DNA from: Malikia spinosa
GTDB taxonomy: Bacteria > Pseudomonadota > Gammaproteobacteria > Burkholderiales > Burkholderiaceae_C
Reading direction: 5' to 3'
Assembly: GCF_002980625.1 (NCBI RefSeq)
Contig: NZ_PVLR01000012.1
Coordinates: 1-64,000, forward strand
Length of the DNA: 64,000 nt
Shown here: one piece after another, positions 17,468 to 27,050 of the stretch
Layout of the letters: every line of letters starts with the position of its first letter
Numbering within the stretch: the stretch's first letter is position 1
The notes under the pieces: generated by a model
The model's input: only the letters and a program-made list of their open reading frames with translations
Told to the model about the DNA's origin: nothing
Databases searched by the model: none
Made by a program: the position numbers and the translations under genes

Positions 17468-18316
17468 TCAGCGGAACACCACGGTGCGGTGACCGTTGAG
17501 CCGCACGCGGTGCTCGCTGTGCCACTTGACGGCGCGTGCGAGCACCTGGCTCTCGGTGTCGCGGCCGATGCTCGTCAGGTCGTCCACCGTCATCGCGTGG
17601 TCGACCCGCGCCACATCCTGCTCGATGATCGGACCCTCGTCGAGGTCGGCGGTCACATAGTGGGCGGTAGCGCCGATCAGCTTGACGCCGCGCTGGTGCG
17701 CCTGGTAGTAGGGCTTGGCGCCCTTGAAGCTCGGCAGGAAGCTGTGGTGGATGTTGATCGCCTTGCCGGCCAGCTTGCGGCACATCTCGTTCGACAGCAC
17801 CTGCATGTAGCGCGCCAGCACCACCAGGTCGGCCTGCTCCTGCTCGATGATCTCGAGCTGGCGCGCCTCGACCTGGGCCTTGGTCGCCGCCGTGACCGGC
17901 AGATGGTGGAACGGAATGTTGTAGCTCGCCGCGAGCTGGTAGAAGTCGCGGTGGTTGCTGATGATGGCCCGGATGTCGATCGGCAGCAGGCCGCTCTTCC
18001 AGCGGAACAGCAGATCGTTCAGGCAGTGGCCCTGCTGGCTCACCATGATCACGGTCGGCAGGCGCGAGGCCAGCCCATGCAGGCTCCAGTCCATCGCGTG
18101 CGCCTGCACGAACAGCCTGACCTCGTGGCGCAGCTCCTGCTCGCTCAGGCTCAGGCAGCAGAACTGCACCCGCATGAAGAACAGTCCGGTGTCGTGGTCG
18201 TTGTACTGGGCGGCTTCCTCGATGTTGCCGCCATGTTCCAGCAGGAAGCCCGAGACAGCGTGCACGATGCCGGGCTTGTCCTGGCAGGACAGGGTCAAGA
18301 CGTAAGTTGGATTCAT
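17468..18316 (-). CDS. purU: Formyltetrahydrofolate deformylase
   Basis: Hydrolyses 10-formyl-THF to formate and THF, balancing one-carbon pools and feeding PurT. 282 aa. An N-terminal ACT domain (about residues 1-85: TLSCQDKPGIVHAVSGFLLE) precedes the formyl-transferase domain. The catalytic region shows INIHHSFLPSFKGAKPYYQA and DEGPIIEQDVARVDH, carrying the His and Asp expected of the family. The start is the ATG before NPTYVLTL. An FNT-family channel gene elsewhere in the window could carry the formate produced; that link is speculative. Confidence 0.95.
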   Translation of the reverse strand: MNPTYVLTLSCQDKPGIVHAVSGFLLEHGGNIEEAAQYNDHDTGLFFMRVQFCCLSLSEQELRHEVRLFVQAHAMDWSLHGLASRLPTVIMVSQQGHCLNDLLFRWKSGLLPIDIRAIISNHRDFYQLAASYNIPFHHLPVTAATKAQVEARQLEIIEQEQADLVVLARYMQVLSNEMCRKLAGKAINIHHSFLPSFKGAKPYYQAHQRGVKLIGATAHYVTADLDEGPIIEQDVARVDHAMTVDDLTSIGRDTESQVLARAVKWHSEHRVRLNGHRTVVFR

Positions 18317-18386
18317 GGTGCTGCGATTGTCGCGCATCGCATGCAGGCCGCTGCTGGCGGCCCGTCTTCCGGCCGGCCTGCTGGCT

Positions 18387-19577
18387 TCAGCGTAGCGGAC
18401 GGCGATAGCCGCCGGTCACGCCGCGCGGCGACAGCACCAGCTGCCAGAGCTGGTTGTCGCGCGCGCGGAAGGTACCGGCGCAGGCCATCAGGTAGTAGCG
18501 CCACATGCGCCGGAAGCGTTCCGGGTAGCGCTGTTGCAGCGCGGGCCAGGCGGCATCGAAGCGCTCCAGCCAGGCCATCAGCGTGCGGTCGTAGTCGGCG
18601 CCGAAGTTGTGCAGGTCCTCCAGCACGAATTCGCGCTCGGCGGCCCGGGTCAGCTCGCTCGGTGCCGGCAGCACGCCGTTGGGGAAGATGTATTTCTCGA
18701 TCCAGGGATCGTTGGCGCCGCCGGGACGGTTCCTGCCGATGCTGTGCAGCAGGAACAGGCCGTCTTCGCGCAGGCTGCGTCGGGCAAGCTCGAAATAGGT
18801 CCGGTAGTTTTTCGGCCCCACATGCTCGAACATGCCGACCGAAACCAGGCGATCGAAGCGCTTGGCACCATCGGGATTGAAGTCGCGGTAGTCGACCAGT
18901 TCGACCTGGGCTGGCAGGCCCTGCAACCGCTGGCGCGCCCAATTTGCCTGTTCGTGCGAGATCGTCAGTCCGACGCAGCTCGCTCCGTATTGCTCGGCGG
19001 CATGGCGCATCAGTCCGCCCCAGCCGCAGCCGATGTCGAGCAGCGTCATGCCAGGCTTGAGCTGCAGCTTGCTGCAGATCAGCTCCAGCTTGGCGCGCTG
19101 TGCCTGCTCCAGCGTCTCTTGCTGGGCCCAGTAGCCGCAGCTGTAGGACATGGTCGGGTCGAGCATGGCCTCGAACAGCTCGTTGCCGGTGTCGTAATGC
19201 TGCTGGCCCACCTGCCAGGCCCGTGCCGGGGATTGCAGGTTCAGCAGCCGCGACTTGAGCGCGAGCAGCAGCAGCGCCGGGTTGCGCACCTGCCGGTCGA
19301 GGCCGGCCCGCAGCGCGCGGCAGATGAACTCGTCGAGCCGTTCGCAATCCCACCAGCCGTCCATGTAGCTCTCGCCCAGCCCGAGGCTGCCATGACCGAG
19401 CACCCGGTCGAAAGTGCCGCTGTGCCGGATCTGCAGGTCCCAGGGCTGCTGGCCGTCGAGCCTGACATCGGCCTGCGCCAGCAACCGCTCGAATGCGGCC
19501 CGCGCGCCGTCGTGGCGCGGGCCTGGACGTTGGCGTGGGCGATCGAATCCGGCGGGTTGAACCCAATCGTTGTTCAT
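18387..19577 (-). CDS. cfa: Cyclopropane-fatty-acyl-phospholipid synthase
   Basis: Adds a methylene group from SAM across double bonds of membrane phospholipid acyl chains, typically in stationary phase or acid stress. 396 aa. The SAM-binding motif LLDIGCGWGGLMRHAAEQYG is present, preceded by MSYSCGYW (the family's YSCAYW motif), and EHVGPKNYRTYF follows. The start is the ATG before NNDWVQPAG with GGGAGAT upstream. It shares a 185-base divergent region with dps, which holds a palindrome and suggests joint stress control. Confidence 0.94.
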   Translation of the reverse strand: MNNDWVQPAGFDRPRQRPGPRHDGARAAFERLLAQADVRLDGQQPWDLQIRHSGTFDRVLGHGSLGLGESYMDGWWDCERLDEFICRALRAGLDRQVRNPALLLLALKSRLLNLQSPARAWQVGQQHYDTGNELFEAMLDPTMSYSCGYWAQQETLEQAQRAKLELICSKLQLKPGMTLLDIGCGWGGLMRHAAEQYGASCVGLTISHEQANWARQRLQGLPAQVELVDYRDFNPDGAKRFDRLVSVGMFEHVGPKNYRTYFELARRSLREDGLFLLHSIGRNRPGGANDPWIEKYIFPNGVLPAPSELTRAAEREFVLEDLHNFGADYDRTLMAWLERFDAAWPALQQRYPERFRRMWRYYLMACAGTFRARDNQLWQLVLSPRGVTGGYRRPLR

Positions 19578-19650
19578 CTGGTATCTCCCTCTCCCTGCCT
19601 GAAAATAAGGCAAGAAGGAGAGCGGGGTCCAGCCTGTTTTCCACCCTTGG

Positions 19651-19669
19651 TGATTGATTTTTTCAATCA
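19651..19669. promoter_or_regulatory. AT-rich palindrome between cfa and dps
   Basis: TGATTGA and TCAATCA form 7-base arms around TTTTT. An outer pair GGTCCA (19626-19631) and TGGACC (19672-19677) is also inverted. Location between two divergent stress genes in an otherwise GC-rich setting suggests an operator. It does not resemble an OxyR site spacing that I can be sure of, and a transcript hairpin is the alternative. Confidence 0.4.
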
Positions 19670-19762
19670 TTTGGACCAGTAGATGAAATCCTGGCCCGAT
19701 GCTGGCGGTATTAAGATCAGATCACGCAATCGTTGTTGCAGATTCTGGAATTGGAGGTCGAT

Positions 19763-20260
19763 ATGGCAAAGAAGAAGACTGAAGCGCGCAAGATGGACAT
19801 CGGCATTGGCGAGCAGGATCGGGCGGCGATCGCGCAGGGCCTGAGCCACCTGCTGGCCGATACCTTCACGCTTTACCTGACCACGCACAATTTCCACTGG
19901 AACGTGACCGGGCCGATGTTCAACAGCCTGCACGCGATGTTCATGCAGCAGTACACCGAGCTCTGGAATGCGGTCGACCCGATCGCCGAGCGCATCCGCG
20001 CGCTGGGCCATCCGGCGCCGGGTTCCTATGCCGAATTCGCTCGCTTGAGCTCGCTGCCCGACATCGACGCCCGCCCGCACAAGGCGCTCGAGATGGTTCG
20101 CCTGCTGGCCGAGGGCCATGAGGCCGTGGCGCGCACCGCGCGCGGCCTGTTTGCGCTGGTGGACCAGGCCAACGACCAGCCCAGCGCCGACCTGCTGACG
20201 CAGCGCCTGAGCGTGCATGAGCAGTCGGCCTGGATGCTGCGCAGCCTGCTCGAGGACTGA
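19763..20260 (+). CDS. dps: Dps-family DNA-binding ferritin-like protein
   Basis: 165-aa dodecameric mini-ferritin that oxidises and stores iron with H2O2 and shields DNA. The Dps signature covers residues 41-62: THNFHWNVTGPMFNSLHAMF, with ferroxidase His42 and Asp72/Glu-rich helix beyond. A lysine-rich N-terminus (AKKKTEARK) is the probable DNA-binding tail. TTGGAGG precedes the ATG; an upstream in-frame ATG would cover that site. The FAH-like gene starts 11 bases after its stop and may be cotranscribed. oxyR, the usual dps activator, lies 9 kb away in the same window. Confidence 0.95.
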   Translation: MAKKKTEARKMDIGIGEQDRAAIAQGLSHLLADTFTLYLTTHNFHWNVTGPMFNSLHAMFMQQYTELWNAVDPIAERIRALGHPAPGSYAEFARLSSLPDIDARPHKALEMVRLLAEGHEAVARTARGLFALVDQANDQPSADLLTQRLSVHEQSAWMLRSLLED

Positions 20261-20270
20261 ACCCCCGCTG

Positions 20271-21140
20271 ATGAAACTCGCTAGCTACAAGGACGGCTCG
20301 CGCGACGGGCAATTGCTGGTCGTCTCGCGCGACCTCCGTAGCGCCCACTACGCCACCGGTGCCGCTCACACGCTGCAGCAGGCGCTCGATGACTGGAACT
20401 TCATCGCGCCCCAGTTGCAGGATCTCTATGTGGCCTTGAACCAGGGCCGGGCCCGTCATGCCTTTGCCTTCGAGCCCGCGCGCTGCATGGCGCCGTTGCC
20501 GCGTGCGTTTCAGTGGGTCGCGGTCGATCCAGCTCCGCTGGCGCAGGCACAGGCCACGACCGGCTTGTCGCGGCTGCGCCAGGGATCGGGCGACGCCTTC
20601 CTCGGGCCCTGTGACGACATGCCTTGGCATGACCCGGCGCTGGCTGCCGAGTGCGCGGCTGGTCTGGCGGTCGTCTGCGGCGACCTGCCGGCGCGCGCCA
20701 ATCCCGAGCAGGCGCTCGACGCGATCCGGCTGCTGCTGCTGGTCAATGACTGGTGTGGGCGTGAGTCGTCGGCCGGCAAGGCGGCAAGGGGCGCCGGCAC
20801 GGCGCCGGCCTGGCCTGGCACGGCCTTCAGTCCGGTTGCCGTCACGCTCGACGAGCTCGGATCGGCCTGGCAGCGCGGTCGCCTCCAGCTGCCCTTGCAG
20901 CTCACGCGTAATGGGCAGTCGCTCGGCACCTGCGAGCCCGACAGCAGCGCGCTGCATTTCGGCCAGTGGCTGTCGCTGCTGTGTCGCCAGCGCCCCTTGG
21001 CTGCCGGTACGGTGCTCGGCTGCACGGTCTTGCCGTCCCCGGTGCTGGAGGAGGGCGACCAGTTGCGCGTCGAGATCAGCAGCCCCGACGGCCAGAGCCT
21101 GTTTGGCGCCATCGCCCAGACCCTGGCATTGCCGGCCTGA
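20271..21140 (+). CDS. Divergent fumarylacetoacetate-hydrolase-family protein, probably lacking metal ligands
   Basis: 289 aa. The N-terminus (MKLASYKDGSRDGQLLVVSR, then DDWNFIAPQLQDLYVALNQG) is that of the FAH-like proteins common in Burkholderiales, which are normally about 325-340 aa. From about residue 85 it is shortened and altered. The metal-binding E-x-E stretch expected before the VITGDV-like strand reads AAECAAGLAVVCGDL, with both acidic positions apparently Ala and Gly. The later Asp of LVNDW is kept, and the Ser/Lys-containing catalytic loop near the C-terminus is reduced to VLEEGDQLRVEIS. It ends normally with GQSLFGAIAQ. This suggests a degraded or repurposed paralogue; the comparison is from memory of the family. 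It is probably in an operon with dps. Confidence 0.75.
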   Translation: MKLASYKDGSRDGQLLVVSRDLRSAHYATGAAHTLQQALDDWNFIAPQLQDLYVALNQGRARHAFAFEPARCMAPLPRAFQWVAVDPAPLAQAQATTGLSRLRQGSGDAFLGPCDDMPWHDPALAAECAAGLAVVCGDLPARANPEQALDAIRLLLLVNDWCGRESSAGKAARGAGTAPAWPGTAFSPVAVTLDELGSAWQRGRLQLPLQLTRNGQSLGTCEPDSSALHFGQWLSLLCRQRPLAAGTVLGCTVLPSPVLEEGDQLRVEISSPDGQSLFGAIAQTLALPA

Positions 21141-21182
21141 GCGCGGCCGGCTGCAGGCCGGCGCACTCAAGCCGCTGGCGGA

Positions 21183-21560
21183 TCAGAGCTGGGTCGGATC
21201 GGCGCCCATCGCGTCATGCTTGGCGAAATACTGGCGCGCCATCGCGACCAGCTGCTTGTCGCTCGGGTGATCGGTGTTGACCACATCGACGATGGCCTCG
21301 GCGACGGCTGCCTCGTGCTGCTTGCAGTAGTCCTGGAATTCGATCTTGGCCTTGGCCGGGCCCGTCACCAGCACTTCATGCACGCCGTCCAGCGCCTTGG
21401 CAACCGCCGCGAAGAAGTCCTTGTCGCCGCTGACATGGCCGTGCTTGGGCGTGTGGTGGCTGCGCGACTTGATGCGCTGCGACTCGGCGTGCTCGCGATC
21501 GAACATCAGCACATGGGCTTCGCTGTGGTCGAGCCAGACGACGGCGTGGAAAGTGGTCAT
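21183..21560 (-). CDS. eRF1-domain-like 'translational machinery protein'
   Basis: A 125-residue protein: MTTFHAVVWLDHSEAHVLMF, then HHTPKHGHVSGDKDFFAAVA, HEVLVTGPAKAKIEFQDYC and NTDHPSDKQLVAMARQYF. The pattern, an acidic beta-strand core with conserved V-T-G-P and D-H-P-S-D, is that of small bacterial proteins assigned to the eRF1/Pelota domain-2 superfamily. Function is unknown; links to ribosomes are inferred only from the fold. The start has AGGAG upstream. It lies 29 bases behind the DksA-like gene on the same strand, forming a likely two-gene operon. Confidence 0.7.
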   Translation of the reverse strand: MTTFHAVVWLDHSEAHVLMFDREHAESQRIKSRSHHTPKHGHVSGDKDFFAAVAKALDGVHEVLVTGPAKAKIEFQDYCKQHEAAVAEAIVDVVNTDHPSDKQLVAMARQYFAKHDAMGADPTQL

Positions 21561-21589
21561 GCAAGAAGCTCCTGGTGAAAGATCCGGTG

Positions 21590-21973
21590 TCAAAGGGTGG
21601 CGTGGCTTTCGCCGCTGGCGCGTTCGGCCCGCTCCTGGCAGGCCAGGCAGCGCAGCGTGGTCGGGCTGGCGTGCAGCCGGGCCGCCGGGATCTCGATCTC
21701 GCAATCCGAGCAATAGCCATAGCTGCCGTTCGCGATGCGCTTGAGCGCCGCGTCAATGGCACTGAGCTCTTCCGTTTCGCGCTGGTCCAGCGCCATCGCA
21801 AGGTCGCGCTCGCCATCGAATTGCGCCCAGTCGCCGCTCTGGACGTCATGGCGGTCGCCAGCGGCTTCGGCCCGGCCGATCTGGCCACCGCGCTGCTGGC
21901 GAATCTGTTCGATCAAATCGCTGCGCAACTGCTGAAGCTGTTGGGCAAAGGTATCTGAAGTGGGGGCGCTCAT
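21590..21973 (-). CDS. TraR/DksA-family zinc-finger regulator
   Basis: 127 aa. A helical N-terminus precedes the C4 zinc finger with Cys88, Cys91, Cys109 and Cys112 (YGYCSDCEIEIPAARLHA ... RCLACQE). The coiled-coil stretch EETEEL-like RETEELSAIDAALKRIANGS matches the DksA family. It lacks the full DksA coiled coil with the DxxDxA tip, so it is a shorter DksA-like protein that could enter the RNA polymerase secondary channel. It is cotranscribed with the eRF1-like gene by position and divergent from phaM. Confidence 0.88.
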   Translation of the reverse strand: MSAPTSDTFAQQLQQLRSDLIEQIRQQRGGQIGRAEAAGDRHDVQSGDWAQFDGERDLAMALDQRETEELSAIDAALKRIANGSYGYCSDCEIEIPAARLHASPTTLRCLACQERAERASGESHATL

Positions 21974-22172
21974 AAGGGTCTTCTCCTGGAAAGTCCGGGT
22001 CGAATCGACATTCTCATACCAAACCTTTCCTCATGCCCATATCTTGCGTCACGCGATGGATGCCGATGTTGACGGAGGTCAAGCCAGCAAGGAATCCGGC
22101 CCTGCGGCTTGTGGCATGCTTGTCAGACAAGCGGTGTCGCCCCGACGCTGCACGCCATTCCCAGGAGCCCCT

Positions 22173-22934
22173 ATGGACAAGACCGACTTCAGCGCATTCG
22201 GCCAGTACATACCCGGATTTGATTTCCTGCAAACCCTCGCGCGCCAGGCCAGCGGGGTGAAACCCGACCTGCAGCCGGCCGCAGGCGTCATGTCTTCGCT
22301 CGGACATTGGGTCGCGCCGACCTTCAGCGTCGAGGAAATCGAAAAGCGCATTCATGACCTGCGGGCAGTGGAGTTCTGGCTCGACCAGAATTCCAAGGCA
22401 TTGGCTGCGACGATACAGGCGCTCGAGGTGCAGAAGATGACGTTGGCCACGCTCGAGAACATGAACCTGAGCCTGAAGGATGTGGCCGAGTCGTTCAAGA
22501 TCAAGCCCGAAACGGTGCAGGCCCAGGCCGCGCCGCGCGCCGCCAAGGCAGCCGAGCCGCCGGTGCAGGACGCTGACGAGTCGGTCCAGGCCGGGTCCAA
22601 GACCGGGGTTGACCCGATGCAGTGGTGGAATTCGTTGACCGAGCAGTTCACGACCATCGCGTCGAGCGCCGTGCAGGACATGGCCGGGCAGGCCGCCAAG
22701 GCGGCCGAGCAGGTGGCGCAGACCGTCCAGGCCAGCGCCGAGGCGGCAGAGAAGATGGCCGAGCAGGCCAGGCAGGAAGTCGAGGCCGCGGCAGCCAGGG
22801 CTGCGGCACAGGCCAGCGAGCAGGTCGCAGCCAGCGCCAGCCAGCGACCGAAGGCGCCAGCCAGAAAGACTGCCGCCACAGCCGCCAAGAAGGCTGCTAC
22901 TCCCCGTTCGCGCCGGAAGCCTGCTGCCGAGTGA
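22173..22934 (+). CDS. phaM: PhaM-type polyhydroxyalkanoate granule regulatory protein
   Basis: 253 aa. N-terminal FGQYIPGFDFLQTLARQAS and WVAPTFSVEEIEKRIHDLRA, then VEFWLDQNSKALAATIQALE, match PhaM, which binds PHB synthase, activates it and tethers PHA granules to the nucleoid. The C-terminus is Ala/Lys-rich (PARKTAATAAKKAATPRSRR), like histone H1 tails, the part that binds DNA. A long Ala/Gln/Glu helical region with phasin-like amphipathic repeats (about residues 160-225) lies between. The start is the ATG after CCAGGAGCCCCT. PHA synthase genes are not in the window. Confidence 0.83.
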   Translation: MDKTDFSAFGQYIPGFDFLQTLARQASGVKPDLQPAAGVMSSLGHWVAPTFSVEEIEKRIHDLRAVEFWLDQNSKALAATIQALEVQKMTLATLENMNLSLKDVAESFKIKPETVQAQAAPRAAKAAEPPVQDADESVQAGSKTGVDPMQWWNSLTEQFTTIASSAVQDMAGQAAKAAEQVAQTVQASAEAAEKMAEQARQEVEAAAARAAAQASEQVAASASQRPKAPARKTAATAAKKAATPRSRRKPAAE

Positions 22935-22959
22935 ACCGGCTGCCGGCCGGCTCCAGACT

Positions 22960-25198
<2,239 letters not shown>

Positions 25199-25298
25199 GT
25201 CGCTTGAGGGCCGAACGGGCCCGTGCCAAGAAAAACCGGCATTTTCCCACGGCTGGGCTGCCTCATAATGATCCAGACCAACAACAGCAGGAGGCGCC

Positions 25299-26063
25299 GT
25301 GGCGCTTGTCGTATTCAACCAGAAGGGCGGGGTGGGCAAGTCCACCATCGCCTGCAACCTCGCCGCGATCAGTGCTGCCCAGGGCCTGCGCACGCTGCTG
25401 ATCGATCTCGACCAGCAGGGCAACTCGACCCGCTACCTGCTCGGCGCCCCGGTCGGCGCGCAGCAGCCTACGGTGGCGAGTTTCTTCGACCAGACGTTGG
25501 GCTTCAGCTTCAATCCGGCGCCGCCGGCCGATTTCGTGCTGCGCACGCCGTTCGAGCAGCTCGACCTGATGGCTGCCAGCGACCGACTCGACGAGCTGCA
25601 GGTCAAGCTCGAGTCGCGCCACAAGATCTACAAGCTGCGCGAGGCGCTGCAGCAGCTCGGCAACGACTACGACAGGATCTACATCGACACGCCACCGGCA
25701 CTGAACTTCTACACCCGCTCGGCATTGATGGGCGCGAGCGGTTGCCTGATTCCGTTCGACTGCGACGACTTCAGCCGCCAGGCGCTCTACACCCTGCTGG
25801 CCAATGTGCAGGAAATCCGCGCCGATCACAATGCCGGCCTGCAGGTCAAGGGCATCGTGGTCAACCAGTTCCAGCCGCGCGCCAAGTTGCCGCAGCAGCT
25901 GGTGCAGGAGCTGATCGCGGAAGGCCTGCCGGTGCTGCAGCCCTATCTGCCGGCCTCGATCAAGGTGCGCGAGTCGCACCAGCTCTCATTGCCCATGATC
26001 CATCTCGATCCCAGGCACAAGCTGACCCAGGCCCTGGTCGAGCTGCACGCCGCGCTGGCCTGA
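25299..26063 (+). CDS. Orphan ParA-family ATPase
   Basis: 254 aa, GTG start with GGAGG seven bases upstream. The deviant Walker A KGGVGKST is at residues 9-16, followed by [17 protein letters not shown] (Walker A') and [20 protein letters not shown]. It resembles the stand-alone ParA-like ATPases that position or partition cellular cargo in Burkholderiales. No ParB, parS-like site, or chemotaxis cluster accompanies it here, so its cargo cannot be read from context. It is divergent from queA and convergent with the LysR gene. Confidence 0.88.
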   Translation: MALVVFNQKGGVGKSTIACNLAAISAAQGLRTLLIDLDQQGNSTRYLLGAPVGAQQPTVASFFDQTLGFSFNPAPPADFVLRTPFEQLDLMAASDRLDELQVKLESRHKIYKLREALQQLGNDYDRIYIDTPPALNFYTRSALMGASGCLIPFDCDDFSRQALYTLLANVQEIRADHNAGLQVKGIVVNQFQPRAKLPQQLVQELIAEGLPVLQPYLPASIKVRESHQLSLPMIHLDPRHKLTQALVELHAALA

Positions 26064-26082
26064 GCCGGCACGGACCGGGCGA

Positions 26083-26964
26083 TCAATCCGGCGTCAGCAG
26101 CTGGCGCAGCAGCGGATGCTGCACCTTGCGCTCGGTGCTGATCGCGTAGTAATGCTCCTCGACCCCGGCGCAGGCACCGAGCAGCTTGGCCTGATGCCGT
26201 TGCAGCAGCGCGTCCTCGAGCGCGAGCGCGGCCGGGAACACGCCCAGGCCCGCGCCGCCAAAGGTTTCCAGCAGGGCGCTGTCCTCGAACTCGCCGACCA
26301 CGCGCGGGCGCAGGCCCAACTGGGCCAGCCACTGGTCGAGATGGGCGCGCACGATCGAATGGGTGGTGGGCAGCAGCACCGGGACATCCTGCAGCGAGGC
26401 CGGAAAACCGGCCTGGGCCTGCTCCCACCAGCGCGGCGCGGCATACCAGCCCATGCCGGTACTGCCCAGCGGGTGGCTGTGCACCTTCAGGTGCGGGTTG
26501 AACGGGGCTGGATGGTCTGACAGCACCACGTCGAGCTGGTGCACTGCGAGTTCGGCCAGCAGGTCGGCCATTTCGCCTTCATGGCAGACCAGGCGCAGCT
26601 CCGGCGTGGCCAGCACCGGCTGCAGCAGGCGCTGCACCTCGAGCTTGGCCAGCCCGTCGGCGATCCCGACTGCCAGCCGCATGGTCGGCGCCTGTGCCGC
26701 TGCGCGCACCCGCTCGGGCAGCACTTCGCCGAGCTGGAAGATCTGCTCGGCCTGGCGCAGCGCGGCGATGCCGGCCTCGGTCAGCGCCAGCCCGCGTCCG
26801 GCCGGCTTGAGCAGCTGGCAGCCGAGGTCGCGCTCGAGCTCGCGCACCTGGGCGCTGACGGTCTGCACCGCCATGTCGAGCCGCGCTGCAGCGCGCGTCA
26901 TGCCGCCTTCCTTGGCGACGATCCAGAAGTAATACAGGTGGCGGTAATTGAAAGCCAGGCTCAT
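26083..26964 (-). CDS. LysR-family regulator, NhaR-like
   Basis: 293 aa. The winged HTH is at the N-terminus: NYRHLYYFWIVAKEGGMTRA, then AARLDMAVQTVSAQVRELER. The phrase NYRHLYYFW and the Q-T-V-S-x-Q-V-R-E-L-E pattern are typical of NhaR, an activator of Na+/H+ antiporters and, in E. coli, of pga biofilm genes. The C-terminal effector domain follows. AAGGAAAAGCAGAGC precedes the ATG. Divergent from recG with an 86-base gap. No nhaA-like gene lies in the window, so the target is unknown. Confidence 0.85.
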   Translation of the reverse strand: MSLAFNYRHLYYFWIVAKEGGMTRAAARLDMAVQTVSAQVRELERDLGCQLLKPAGRGLALTEAGIAALRQAEQIFQLGEVLPERVRAAAQAPTMRLAVGIADGLAKLEVQRLLQPVLATPELRLVCHEGEMADLLAELAVHQLDVVLSDHPAPFNPHLKVHSHPLGSTGMGWYAAPRWWEQAQAGFPASLQDVPVLLPTTHSIVRAHLDQWLAQLGLRPRVVGEFEDSALLETFGGAGLGVFPAALALEDALLQRHQAKLLGACAGVEEHYYAISTERKVQHPLLRQLLTPD

Positions 26965-27050
26965 GCTCTGCTTTTCCTTGAAATGGATGCCGTGATTGTC
27001 TGCTTTTCCGTTCAGGCGCAAAGCGGGTCCGGCTGCGGCAAAATGCCGTC

